From Tillandsia leiboldiana (lineage: Eukaryota; Streptophyta; Magnoliopsida; Poales; Bromeliaceae): a stretch of DNA of 64,000 bases. The notes beneath the pieces were generated by a model. It saw only the letters and a program-made list of their open reading frames with translations. It did not search any database and was not told where the DNA came from. The stretch covers positions 1,240,001-1,304,000 of the forward strand of contig CM055066.1 in assembly GCA_029204045.2 (NCBI GenBank), written 5' to 3'. Below are positions 36,273 through 50,653 of the stretch, one piece after another. Positions within the stretch are counted from its first letter, which is position 1. Each line of letters opens with the position of its first letter. The translations under genes were made by a program, and so were the position numbers.

Positions 36273-36779
36273 TGGTGGACTCTCCCTAATTTACAAACAC
36301 TCAGAAGGGTTCTCTCTCATAAGAAACACCATCCATCATGTTAGTATAATCAGAGACTCGAACGAATGGTGATTGTTTTAGAGAAGAAAAATAAACTTAT
36401 TACAATAGCTGTTGCACAAAAAATATAGAATTAATTTTATACAAATATTTATGAATATATCGAATAATAAATATATTCTTGCAAAGTTCGACATTTTATG
36501 TTTATTCCTTAAAAAATTTTAAGTATTTATTTTTAACAGAATATAAATGAAATAATAATTTTATCTTTTCAAATATATTCCTTCAAAAGTCTAACTATTA
36601 TAATAGTGTAAAAATATATGAAAGAATAATAAAAAAAAATGTTACCTCACGAACTATATTTTTCTAACGAATATTAACGATAATGACATATATGAACAAC
36701 TTAGTATTTTTAAAAATTAAAAATTAAAAATTAAAAATTATATAAATATATTTATTATCCAATATATTTATATAAAGAG

Positions 36780-36948
36780 AGATGCTAGGTGTACACCCCT
36801 TTAGGGATGTACATCTTACCCCCACCCCATCCTGTGATGGATATTATTCCACTCGTCACATCGAATGACGAGTGGAATTCATTCCATCCCAGAATAGGGT
36901 GGGGTGTAAGATATACACCCCTAAAGGAGCGTATACTTATATATACCT
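36780..36948. mobile_element. MITE, GTGTACACC palindromic family (family A, copy 3)
   Basis: Starts GATGCTAGGTGTACACCCC, centre CGTCACATCGAATGACGAGT, right arm GGGGTGTAAGATATACACCC. About 59 bp of its right end is duplicated immediately downstream (36952-37009: GGAGTGGGGTGTAAAATATA...), a partial tandem copy. Confidence 0.8.
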
Positions 36949-37045
36949 TTTTATTCTGGAGTGGGGTGTAAAATATACATCCCTAAAGAAGCGTATACTT
37001 ATATATATCTTTTTTTAAATTCATCCATCTTATTTTATTATGGTA

Positions 37046-37211
37046 AATGCTATATGTACACCCCATTTGGGGTGTACATCCTACACCCCACCCATCCAAG
37101 GGTGGGGTGAATTCTACCATCACTTCGAAGTGATGAGTGGAGAAGCCTCCATTCTTGAATGAGTGAGGTGTAGGATGTACACCTATTTTTAAGGTGTACA
37201 TATAACAATGC
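37046..37211. mobile_element. MITE, GTGTACACC palindromic family (family A, copy 4)
   Basis: Left arm ATGCTATATGTACACCCCAT, centre ATCACTTCGAAGTGATGAGT, right arm AGGTGTACATATAACAATGC. It sits fewer than 100 bp from copy 3, so two copies are almost adjacent. Confidence 0.8.
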
Positions 37212-38570
37212 TCTTTTATTATACATATTTTAATTAGCTGAACACTGTTATACTGCAGACTTCATCAGTAGGAAGGGGCATCTGAGATTGGCATTTTTGC
37301 CTTCCGTGGGCCCCACCACTCACCCAATCACCGACAGAACTCTCGGATTGGGTGGCCGCAGCCTTAGTCTCCTGCACCCAAGTTGTTGTAATCATCTTAC
37401 TATTATTCTTTGCTTCTTTCTCAATTAACCCTCACCAACATTCACACTCAATCATGGACCGTTCGTAGCATAAGTAGCAAAATATTAAAATATTTCAGAT
37501 TTTAAATTTTAAATTTAATTATTTTATATTTTTATTTAAATTTATTTAAAAATAAATAAATAAAACGGTAGCATGCTATTTTATTCTCTGAAAAAAAAAA
37601 ATCATACTGAAATACCACTATACTTATCATCTGGTTGTTTCATGGAAAGTAAAATTTAAATTTATCTTCAAATAAATTATAATTTAAATAAAAATCATAT
37701 GTTTTCTTCGTTTATTTGTATAACAATGGAATTGAAGTTTCTCAAAATTTAAAATTTCGAACTTAGGATCTCGGATAATAACTTCATCCCATTCATTTTT
37801 TTTTTTTAATAAATTTAATTTAAATTGACTTCGTATGGGATGAAGTTATTTACGCTATTTTGAAAATTTTGAGTTGTAATCGAAGGTGAAGTTACGATAA
37901 ATCAAACAACGAAAATGAGTAATTATGACTTGAGAACTAAATATCTCTTCATTTTTGGTGAAACAAATACAATCCGAACTTAATTAGCTAAGATTTTGAT
38001 AGTTGGTATCCGAGATTCCAAATTTAAAATCTAATTACCTTGTGTCTTTAGTTTAGTTTATTTTGAAAATAAAAATGAAACCGAAACAATATACAAACTT
38101 AACTATTGTTGCATATAAATATTAAAATCATATAGTTTGAATTTTTGAACTTTAATGATTGCCTCGCCCTCGTGTAACCTATATACATCTTAAAAGAAAA
38201 AAAAAATAAAACCAAGAAAAATCCAAGACCAATCATCAGTGATATACAGAGGGATAAGATACTCGATAAGAACTTAGCTTAAAAACTAGAAATAATTTTG
38301 AAACAACTTAAATTAAATAAGAATTCGCAGCTCTGAAGCAAAAAAAAAAAAAAAAAAAAGTCTCTTCTATAATAGTTTATCCATATTAGAATAACAACAT
38401 TCCAACGATGCATTCATATCGTTTGAAAATACAAAAATAAGATATTATTTTACTGTAAACTTATCATATTATTTGTAAATTAGCCACTCTACCATTCTAC
38501 ATAGCAAAATATAATTAGTTTAGGATCAGTTATAATGAAAACTTTTCCTCAAGAGAAAGTTTTTTTGATC

Positions 38571-38635
<65 letters not shown>

Positions 38636-39067
38636 GTTTATATTTGAAAGTTTCAGTTTATGGTGTTATTATCATGTTATTTTTGCTGGAGATATTCTTA
38701 CTGATACATCATCTCTTATACGTTATAACTGTTATATAGAAGACTTTTACGCGATAAAGCGCACGTCCCATGTAACGTTCACCATGCTCCACGCCAAACC
38801 AAGGCCCTCTCTCTCTCTCTCTCTCCTCTCTCTCTTACGTACGGAACATAATCATTTTACCTTCCCTATTTCTTTCTCTCTCTCTCACTACACTCTTATT
38901 TATTGGAGAGGGTGTGGGGGGGGGGGGGGGGAGGGAGAAGGGACACATCTCTACTCTCTTACTTTGTTTTGTTCAGAGACCATTTTCTTTGTGCAGTGAC
39001 CATCATATCCTTAGCATTATTTATTGGCTCCATCAAATATCAAACACAGTTAATCTGATCTGCATGG
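37212..39067. other. upstream region of the Dof gene
   Basis: A moderately GC patch at about 37260-37400 has no recognised coding content. SINE-like family F matches lie near 37480-37590 and 37984-38100. A (TA)n array is at 38575-38631. CT-rich tracts at 38807-38836 and 38876-38886 and a poly(G) run at about 38917-38931 lie 130-260 bp before the Dof start, in the place of a promoter or 5' leader. No TATA box was assigned with confidence. Confidence 0.5.
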
Positions 39068-40078
39068 ATGGAGATCTCTAGTGCTCAATACCAGGTACAT
39101 ATATATAAATATATAATTGCATGTTATAAACACACACATCATCATCATCTCCTCTATCATTCTTTTTTTTTTGTTTTTTTTGTTTTTTTTTTTCATGCAT
39201 ATTGCATTGTTTCTCCTTTTGTTTTTCTTGCTAATTTATTCATGGCCTGGTTGTAGTTGGAGCATTCTTTTTTTTTTTTTGGCTAATAATTTCATCCTGT
39301 TACCAAAATTTGCCATGTTGATTAATTAACCTTCAAAAATTCTCCTTAATTTGAGATGAATCTCTTGGCGATTTCAGTTGATCAGTGTTCACCATTGATT
39401 AATTGTTTGCTTTGTGATAAGAGCATTTTTTGTTTCTTTTTTGCTCATTCTTGTTCATTTTGATTTTATTTTCAACTTGAACAAGCTAGTACTTCTAAAA
39501 AGCCTAAGACAAATTAAGCCTCAATGTAAGTTGGTTTTATCCTTTGAAACACAAACATTTGATAATCTAAATCCAAGCAAAGTTTCAATTATTGGAGCTC
39601 TTTGAAGTAGGTATAATTAAAATTTAGCACATTATTTGAAATTAAAGCATCTATTTTCCACCATTAATTCTAGGCCTTATTTCCCTTCTTTCTCTCACTT
39701 GTTCATGTAGGAAGAAAAAAAAAAAAAAAAAAAGGCCATTTATCATGAACACATTCAACAAAACTTCCTTTCTAATATTATTAAAACTGTCGAATATAAA
39801 TATTAAATTACTGTTTTCTGATATTTTTGAAAGTCTCGCCAGATTTCTAGTATTATTAATTTTTTCATATTTAATTTAATAGCTTAATATTTTAAAAAAT
39901 AATGATTGTTTCGTATCGTTTAATTGTTAATTAAACTCTATGTAATTGCATAAATATATAACTTGAACTGATTAACCCTTCTTTCTAACTGGTTATTGCT
40001 TTCTCTTATATATTGCAGTTCATGGCCACAAGCCAGTCACTAGAACAAGGCTTTATAGCTTGCCCCAGCAAGACCCAT

Positions 40079-40120
<42 letters not shown>

Positions 40121-40882
40121 GAGAAGAAGGCAAGGCCTCACCAAGATCAAGCACTAAGATGCCCAAGATGTGACTCCACCAACACCAAGTTCTGCTACTA
40201 CAACAACTACAGCCTCTCCCAGCCCAGATACTTCTGCAAGGGGTGCAGAAGGTACTGGACCCAGGGGGGATCTTTGAGGAATGTGCCAGTAGGAGGGGGC
40301 TGCAGGAAAAACAAGAAGAAAGCATCCTCATCTTCTCCTTCTCCTTCTCCTTGCTCCTCCTCTTCCACCTCTCCCTCCCCCTCTCTCCCTTCAAAGAACA
40401 GCAGCTGCATCACCCCACTGCTCTCCAACCTGATCCATGCACCATTTTCTTATGACCCAGGTGATCTAACTCTGGCCTTTGCTGGTGAGCTTGGCAATGG
40501 CCACACCTTGCTTTTAGGTGGTGGCCCTAACCCTAGCACAAGCCCTAGCCCAGGTGGGCCCACTAGTGGGTTTTTTGACATTTTGAGAGGTGGGTTTCTT
40601 GGGAGTGAGAACTTTTCTGGGTTTCACATGATGCCATGCTATGGGTTGGATAATAATAATAATAATGTTGGTGGTAGTGGGGGTGAGGTGGTGTTGCCTT
40701 TTGAGGAGAGACATGGTGGTGCAGTTACTCATGAAGTGGAAGGGTCTACTTGCAAAGATATGAATAATGGAGTGGAAGGGATTAATGGGGCCATGAACTT
40801 GGATTTAGCCAGAGATTATTGGCATATTAGTAGTGGGGTTGGTTCAACTTGGCATGGGCTCATCAACAGCTCCTTGATCTGA
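39068..40882 (+). CDS. Dof-domain zinc finger transcription factor, 2 exons, about 296 aa
   Basis: Plant-specific DNA-binding protein recognising AAAG cores. Exon 1, 39068-39094, encodes MEISSAQYQ. A 924-bp GT-AG intron (39095-40018) is followed by exon 2, 40019-40882. The single intron between a very short first exon and the Dof exon is usual for the family. The C2C2 finger has Cys57, Cys60, Cys82 and Cys85 with the invariant spacing C-x2-C-x21-C-x2-C and the flanking motifs CPRCDSTNTKFCYYNNY and YFCKGCRRYWTQGG. A 13-residue poly-Gln (CAG/CAA) tract precedes the finger and a Ser/Pro/Lys-rich linker follows it. The C-terminus is WHGLINSSLI. A second in-frame ATG at 40022 would give a protein 10 residues shorter if exon 1 is skipped. 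The target genes are unknown. Confidence 0.94.
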
Positions 40883-40895
40883 AGCTGCTGCTGCA

Positions 40896-40932
<37 letters not shown>

Positions 40933-42383
40933 TCAGTTTCTGTGTTCATGGAGTGGCCTAAAACATTTTTTCCCATTCTGGGAAATGTATTTGTCTCATG
41001 TTCTTCATTGTAGTGCCTTTCCTTTCTCCTCTTTTCTCCTTCTTCTTCTTCCTTTTAATCTGATGTATCCTTTTTCTCTGAGTGGTCATCTGACATCTAT
41101 AAAGCAAATGAAAGTATTCAGATTGGTTTCCCCATCATGGCATGTTGGAAGTGGTTCCCCTTTCAAGGTGCTTGCACACTTGCAGATCTATGTGTCGAAT
41201 ATATTAAAGAAAATTAAATGTTTGAATTTTGAAATATATAGCTGTTCATATTGCCATGATTGATAATGCAACAAATTTAGAGAAAAAATGGTAAAAAAAA
41301 ATTATGTGACTGATCATGCACTGTAGAGGCTCTGTCATATTGCACACAGTACTTCGTACTCCTTTGTTTCAAAATGTAAAATTATATAAAACAATCGCAT
41401 TTTAAAAATTTAAACTTTTTTAATATTTCGACACTTTTCGTCACGTCTGAGCTCGAATTTATTACGCTAAGAACTTGGCGGGATTCAAACTTAAGATACT
41501 CTTGATATCTTGTGAAATTATATGAAACAATCGTTATATTCTAAATACTTAAATTTTAAATATTTCAACACTAAATAAGGGTTAAAATCATAAATATTCA
41601 TCAAGGATCATCATTATCAACAACACTAAACAACATTGCACCATCACATTAATTCACAGTGGTGTTTTTCTTAGTTCTTTTATGGGTGTGTGCGTGCACC
41701 ACCGTAGTCTTGCGCAGTTGATTAGTATCTGCGTTCGATCCGAATTAATCCCTCGCACGGGTCCAGATATTATCGGATTTATTTTCTATTAGAACCGGCC
41801 CAATTCTACAAACCTAATCGGGCCTGGTTGTTGTAAACTGGGCTGGGCCGATTTTACAGCATACTTAACTTAACTCAAATAATATTAAATTTTATTCATT
41901 TGAGTTTTATATTAAATCATTTTTAAACTTAAAACTTTTTTTTTGGGTGGTTAAAAATGTATGGAGACCCCCTGAACTATATTACAATCTGAAATAATAC
42001 TCTAACCTTTTTTGCTTTTTTGATTTGACCTGCCAACTTTTATTTTTTTTTTTAAATTAAAATTATAGACTTAATTATTTTAAAAGTTTTATCAAATTTA
42101 AAAAATTATTAACTATTAATCGGATTATTTTTATTTACTAAAAAATATTAGAGCTATTAAATTTGGCAAAATTAGTTCATTCTCAAAAACTCAATTTTTT
42201 TTAAAAAGTAGTGCAATATATTCGTCCTATAGTCGAGGGGGTTTCCATACATTTTTATTTTCCAAAATTTAAGTCCGCGCGAGATTCAATCAACCAATCA
42301 CAACCGTCGGATCTACAGATACACCCATCGAACCGTCCAGTGCTTTGCCCTAGAATCTAAGAACCCTCGCCCCAATTGCTTCC
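40883..42383. other. spacer between Dof and RPS23 genes
   Basis: Dof 3' flank with (AT)n at 40900-40930. A dispersed repeat is at about 41379-41575: its TGTAAAATTATATAAAAC-type ends recur within it and, inverted, near 51720-51925. There is a weak tRNA-like motif pair near 41710-41740, and a MITE-like palindrome at 41949-42258. GGGCC motifs near 41820-41850 may belong to the RPS23 promoter. No gene. Confidence 0.5.
41949..42258. mobile_element. MITE-like element with inverted AAAAATGTATGGA ends
   Basis: Left terminus AAAAATGTATGGAGACCCCC and right terminus GGGGGTTTCCATACATTTTT are inverted, enclosing about 250 bp of AT-rich non-coding DNA. It ends about 125 bp upstream of the RPS23 TATA box. 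Its ends resemble the foldback at 8161-8469. Confidence 0.75.
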
Positions 42384-42430
42384 TATAAAAGCCCACTCCG
42401 CCTCTCTCCTCTTTCCACTTCAAACCCTAA
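42384..42430 (+). promoter_or_regulatory. RPS23 core promoter: TATA box and telo-box
   Basis: TATAAAA at 42384-42390 is followed by an AGCCCA motif, a CT-rich initiator-like tract and AAACCCTAA (telo-box) at 42422-42430, 66 bp before the ATG. TATA, TGGGCY and telo-box together are a known signature of plant ribosomal-protein promoters. Confidence 0.75.
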
Positions 42431-42495
42431 CGCGGCAGCGCTCTCCACCTTCGTCCTAACACAGCAGCGGAGATCGTCTCCTTCATCAATCGAAA

Positions 42496-45813
<3,318 letters not shown>

Positions 45814-46377
45814 AGCTGCTACTACTAGTTGGCAAGAGGATTTTGAAGGGAAGCTACTCACCATTTTCTTCCTCTTTATGGCATGATTGATCTCTTAAGT
45901 TTTAGAATTTTGAAGTGTATTTGACTCTCAAAATTTATTTCCTGAACTGAATCTGGTACTTATGTGATGCAATTTTATCTATCTTAGCTTCTTCAGACCT
46001 CACCTACCAGTATTATCGATTGTTGAAATTTTGTTTCGTATTCTCTTGCATTGAATTTGGTGTAGAAAGTGTTAAAATTTCCACTGTCATTGAGTTTGAT
46101 TTTTTCGTGGAGAAATATTTATAGTAACATCACTATCGTTTATTTGATACTGAGAATATAATTACTGTGTTTATTTTGATCGGCTAATGGGATCTGTGTA
46201 TGTGAAGGAATATTATCTTTCAACTATTTTTTATTGGTCCGGTCTAATAAGACCAGAGGAACCCCATCATCACTTGGACGTGGTCACTACCCCATCCACC
46301 TCTCCGTTATCCATCCCCATTCCCCCCTTCTCTCTCATCGTCTACGCTCTCTCGGCGTTACTGCACTCCGCTTCTCA
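45814..46377. other. compact RPS23-HCF152 intergenic region
   Basis: RPS23 3'UTR and the promoter of the PPR gene share about 560 bp. From about 46230 the sequence becomes pyrimidine-rich and GC-rich, as in a 5' leader. An upstream in-frame ATG at 46234 would extend the PPR protein by 48 residues. Confidence 0.55.
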
Positions 46378-48558
46378 ATGCTTCATCACCCCAAACCTCC
46401 CACCAACTCCTCTTCTCTCTCTTCCCTCTCCTACTTCCCCCCTTCCCCAAAGCTCCTCTGCCACCTCCTTCCTCTTCCTCTTCGCGCCCAACCCACCTAC
46501 GACCTCTCCCTCTCCCCCTCCTCCGGAGAAACGCTCATCTCCTCCGCCAATGGCGATGGCGGTGGCGAGGAGGCTGAGGAGGTCGTCCTCCTACTCTCCC
46601 TCCTCCGCCAGGGTCGCACCGACGAGGCCTACGAGGCCGTGTCCCGGTCCCCTCGTCTCCCCCGCAACGCCACCTGCCTAAGCCGCCTCCTCGCCCAGCT
46701 CGCCTACATGAGAGGCTCCCCTTCCGGGCTCCCCCGCGCCCGCGCCCTCGTCCGCCGCCTGCGCAACGAGAGCCTCCTCCACCTCCTCGACGCCAACTCC
46801 CTCGGCCTCCTCGCCTCCGCCGCCGCGCGCTCCGGCGCCCCCGCCTACGCCGCCTCCGTCGTCCGCACCATGCTCCGCTCCGGCTACCTCCCCCACGTCA
46901 AGGCCTGGAGCGCCGCCGTGAGCCGCCTCGCCTCCTCCGACGACCCCGCCGACGCCCTTCGCCTCTTCGACGCCGTCCTCCGCCGCCTCCGCCGCCTCCC
47001 CCCTGGTCCCCTCGCCGCCGATGCCCGCCCCGACGCCGCCGCCTTCAACGCCGCTCTCAACGCCGCCGCCAACCTCGGCGACGTCCCCAGGTTCGCCCAC
47101 CTGTTCGACGAAATGCGCGCGTTCGGGACCGCCCCCGACGCCCTCACCTACAACGTCCTCATCAAGATGTGCGCACGCGCCGAGCGCGGCGACCTCCTCG
47201 CCCCCGCCCTCGCTCTCATCCTCCGCCGTGGCGTCGTCCCCTGCGCCACCACGTTCCACTCCCTCGTCGCCGCCTACGTCGGCCTCGGCGACCTCGCCGC
47301 CGCCGAGAAGCTCATCCAGGCCATGCGCGAGCGCCGCGCTGACATCTGCTCGCTTCTCGCGCAGTCGTCGCCGACTCCTGCGCGCGTGGAGTCCCACGCC
47401 CTTCTCGAAGCCATCGTGCTCGGCTCGCCCGACGCCGCCGCGCCCCCGCCGCCGCCGTTGCTACCCACGGCCTACGCGCCCGACGCGCGCGTCTACACGA
47501 CGCTCATGAAGGGGTACATGCGCGCGGGGCGCGTCGACGACGTGGTCCGCACGATCCGCGCCATGCGCCTCGAGCCCGACCCCGCGAGCCACCCCGACGA
47601 CGTCGCCTACACCACAGTCGCCAGCGCGCTTGTGGGCGCCGGCGCCGTCGACCGCGCGCGTGGCGTGCTTGACGAGATGGCGCGCGACGGCATCCCCGCC
47701 AACCGCGTCACCTACAACGTTCTCCTCAAGGGCTACTGCCAACAGCTGCAGCTGGACGAAGCCAAGTCGCTGTTGCGCGACATGGAGAATCGAATCGGAA
47801 TTGAGCCCAATGTTATCTCGTACAACATCCTCATTGACGGCTGCATCCTCGTCGACGATAGCGCGGGTGCGCTGGCCTTCTTTAACAAGATGCGCGAGCG
47901 CGGAATCGCGCCATCGAAGGTCAGCTACACGACTCTAATGAAGGCGTTTGCCTTATCGGGCCAACCAAAGCTCGCCCACAAGGTGTTCGACGAAATGTCA
48001 GAGGATCCGAGAGTTAGAGTTGATAGAGTAGCTTGGAACATGTTGATAGAAGGGTACTGTCGATTAGGGCTTTTCGAAGAAGCCAAGAAGATCGCGGAAA
48101 AGATGAAGGATAGCGGGTTCCAGCCCGACGTGGCTACCTACGGCAGCCTCGCAAACGGAATTGCTTTGGCGAGGAAGCCCGGGGAAGCACTTTTGCTGTG
48201 GAATGAGGTGAAAGAGAGATGCGGAGGTTCGCCACCGCTGAAGCCGGACGAAGGGCTCTTGGATGCATTGGCTGATGTGTGTGTTCGGGCAGCTTTTTTC
48301 AAGAAGGCACTTGAAATTGTGGCTTGCATGGAGGAGAATGCGATATCGCCGAACAAGACCAAGTATAAAAAAATTTATATAGAGATGCATTCGCGGATGT
48401 TTACGAGCAAGCACGCCTCGCAGGCGAGGCAGGATAGGAGGAAAGAGAGGAAGAGGGCGGCTGAGGCGTTTAAGTTTTGGTTAGGGCTTCCGAATTCCTA
48501 TTACGGGAGCGAATGGAGGCTCGAGCCCATTGATGGGGATGATTATGAACTAACCTGA
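46378..48558 (+). CDS. HCF152: HCF152-like chloroplast pentatricopeptide repeat protein, single exon, about 726 aa
   Basis: P-class PPR RNA-binding protein; HCF152 in Arabidopsis is needed for processing and stability of chloroplast psbH-petB transcripts. The start at 46378 gives a Ser/Pro/Leu-rich N-terminus resembling a plastid transit peptide. At least ten tandem PPR motifs run from about residue 130 to 680, recognisable by repeated TYNVLIK, TTFHSLVAAYVGLGD, TYNVLLKGYCQ, SYNILIDGCIL, SYTTLMKAFALSGQ and AWNMLIEGYCRLG. The C-terminus AAEAFKFWLGLPNSYYGSEW, then RLEP, is what points to HCF152 rather than another P-class PPR. The gene has no intron, and the first 1.3 kb is extremely GC-rich with nearly all codons ending in G or C. 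This also produces long meaningless open frames on both strands. Orthology is from remembered family features and needs a search. Confidence 0.8.
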   Translation: MLHHPKPPTNSSSLSSLSYFPPSPKLLCHLLPLPLRAQPTYDLSLSPSSGETLISSANGDGGGEEAEEVVLLLSLLRQGRTDEAYEAVSRSPRLPRNATCLSRLLAQLAYMRGSPSGLPRARALVRRLRNESLLHLLDANSLGLLASAAARSGAPAYAASVVRTMLRSGYLPHVKAWSAAVSRLASSDDPADALRLFDAVLRRLRRLPPGPLAADARPDAAAFNAALNAAANLGDVPRFAHLFDEMRAFGTAPDALTYNVLIKMCARAERGDLLAPALALILRRGVVPCATTFHSLVAAYVGLGDLAAAEKLIQAMRERRADICSLLAQSSPTPARVESHALLEAIVLGSPDAAAPPPPPLLPTAYAPDARVYTTLMKGYMRAGRVDDVVRTIRAMRLEPDPASHPDDVAYTTVASALVGAGAVDRARGVLDEMARDGIPANRVTYNVLLKGYCQQLQLDEAKSLLRDMENRIGIEPNVISYNILIDGCILVDDSAGALAFFNKMRERGIAPSKVSYTTLMKAFALSGQPKLAHKVFDEMSEDPRVRVDRVAWNMLIEGYCRLGLFEEAKKIAEKMKDSGFQPDVATYGSLANGIALARKPGEALLLWNEVKERCGGSPPLKPDEGLLDALADVCVRAAFFKKALEIVACMEENAISPNKTKYKKIYIEMHSRMFTSKHASQARQDRRKERKRAAEAFKFWLGLPNSYYGSEWRLEPIDGDDYELT

Positions 48559-49409
48559 TTCTCAATTCGCATTTTACACTACTTGCATAATTGGTTTATG
48601 AATATTCATAAATTTACCAACGAATTTGATGCAGAATCTTATTTGGGTTCCGTCAAAGCAAATTAAAGCTTGGATTTGGCGAGGGCAAGAGAACATCGTC
48701 GAAGATACCGGAGTGATTTCCTGATGGCTTTTACTTGGTTGCTTCTGGATCCCCTTACAATTGTGAAATTGGTAAGATCATACTGTTGTATGTAGTCCAG
48801 TTGTTATTCTTTTGAATTGCGATACTGAAATTGTTTCGCCAGTATTGTGAGTTAAGCAGGCAAATTACAAGATTCTGATACTCAATTATAACCATTTTGC
48901 CTTCTTATTTATAAATCAACACTGAATAGAGCAGGAGCTTAGCCTTCAGGAATCATGAGTACTCTTTGTTTCATCTCTTTTCTTTCCCCAGTGTCACCCT
49001 GTATGGAAGCCTTTGAATTCATTGGCATATATGATGTTTTTGCACAAGTAGTTTGCTAGTAATGTATTGTAATATCGCTCTCCGATGATACTACTTGAAT
49101 TATTTTGTATGAATTTTGTTGTTTGAACTCGTGGAAAGCCTCCAGATTCTTTTCATTGACGTATCATACAGTTTATTGTAGATGTAAAAGTTTGAATGCT
49201 TCTCATAGACGAGTGGTTATACCCATGAGCCATGAGCTTGAGTAACAGATTTGATTGATCTTATTGAGGAATGTGGGGGATTCATAAAAGCTATGTTTTA
49301 TCTTGCGCAAAATGAAGGGGCCTATACTGTTGCAATATTGGCAGTTAGATATGAGATATTAATCTTCATGTCAGTGAGAGTAGTTTGTATCAGATTCAAT
49401 TGGGAAAGT
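48559..49409. other. 3' flank of the PPR gene
   Basis: Probably 3'UTR and ordinary intergenic DNA. I see no further gene or repeat until the TRIM element at 49410. Confidence 0.5.
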
Positions 49410-49838
49410 TGTAACACTCCCAGTATTTGAATTAGTTATATATAAAATGTATAAATAGGACTAAACTTCTTAACCGGTTATAACATTTTGGTTGATGGTT
49501 AGGCCTAAGAGATTGAGAGGTTAAATGTGTTAGAGCTAGAATAGTTTTAAGATGAATGATCCTTTGAGAAATTGGGACGTCACAACTGGTATTAGTGCCA
49601 ATCATCAGTCGAAAATGTGAGATGAGTCTAGACTGACGCTGGATTATACAACAGGTGAGCACAGCTCCCTGGTGGAATGAGTCTTGTCTGAGCTGGGATA
49701 CAATGGGCGAGCACAATTCTCTGGCTGATGATTGTTATGGGTGGAGTGTGACTCCTCACATGATCGGTTAAGATTAACGAGACGAGTACGATATGGCTGA
49801 AGAGAAGAGGAATGTAAAGACTCTAAAATTTGAATTAG

Positions 49839-49913
<75 letters not shown>

Positions 49914-50048
49914 ATAAATAAGACTAAATTTTTTAATTCGATTATACTATTTTAGGTGTTGGTAAGGCTCAAAAAGTTAAGAGATTAAGCATGCTAGAGC
50001 TAAAGAAGCTATAGAATCGATGATCTTATAAAAAGTTGGAGCGTCACA
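49410..50048 (+). mobile_element. complete Cassandra-like TRIM retrotransposon (forward orientation)
   Basis: 5' LTR 49410-49584 (TGTAACACTCC ... GGGACGTCACA), a primer-binding site TGGTATTAGTGCC at 49587-49599 (11 of 13 like the initiator-tRNA-Met complement), a short non-coding internal domain, a polypurine tract GAAGAGAAGAGGAA at 49799-49812, and 3' LTR 49813-50048 (TGTAAAGACTC ... GAGCGTCACA). The 3' LTR is lengthened by a (TA)n array at 49841-49906. A degenerate 5S-like segment lies in each LTR (49515-49574 in the first). I found no matching 5-bp target duplication (AAAGT versus TACCC), so the flanks have decayed or recombined. Confidence 0.85.
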
Positions 50049-50643
50049 TACCCTTAGGTATCGCTTAATTCATGAATAAGCATGAATTACTAGTTCCTAA
50101 AATAAATACAACTACTGAGATAAATAAAAGTACGATAAATTTTGCGTTTGAATAAAAATTAGATTATTTTTTAAAATAAAAAAAAATAGTATTTGTAATG
50201 TTAAATTGGAATAGGGAGAATAAGAGTTTTTATAGTTTTTAAATAATAATATCTTATCTAATTAATTTATATACAAATATTAATAAAATAATAATTTAAT
50301 TTAATTTATTATTTAATTAATCATGACTTCCTAGACAGCCCTAACTAATTACTATGTTTTATCAATAGGAGAAGTTTATATAATTGCTTGGGTTTTTTAA
50401 TATCTTTTTAATATCTTCAACATGGAAAAGTGCCTGTTCCAAACCTGTTGGCCAAATTTTCATTTTTGCAAAAAAAATTCTAAATTTGGGTTGGATAAGA
50501 GGCTTGTCAAGAGAGAGAAATTCAATATCCACTTTGCTTTTACTGCTGCTTTAAATGGTTTTAAAATTTTAAAAAACTATCAAAATTGAGTGCACATTTT
50601 TTATGAAAATGAATTAACAGATGACATAATCACACTAAAACTG
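50049..50643. other. AT-rich spacer
   Basis: No gene, no strong repeat; low-complexity AT-rich sequence between the TRIM and the family D element. Confidence 0.5.
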
Positions 50644-50653
50644 ACTTGAATTT

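Noticed and set aside
36008..37211. Array of spaced repeats that might be read as a CRISPR-like structure
   Set aside because: The repeats are palindromic MITEs and a TRIM LTR with internal duplication in plant nuclear DNA; spacing and length do not fit CRISPR.
41680..41745. Possible tRNA gene (TTGCGCAGTTGATTAG then GCGTTCGATCC)
   Set aside because: The A-like and B-like boxes are only about 20 bases apart and no cloverleaf with paired acceptor stem can be drawn; at most a SINE relic.
46678..47397. 239-codon open frame on the minus strand inside the PPR gene, plus several others on both strands
   Set aside because: Expected shadows of a GC-saturated coding sequence; Gly/Glu/Ala-rich with no domain, while the plus strand encodes clear PPR repeats.
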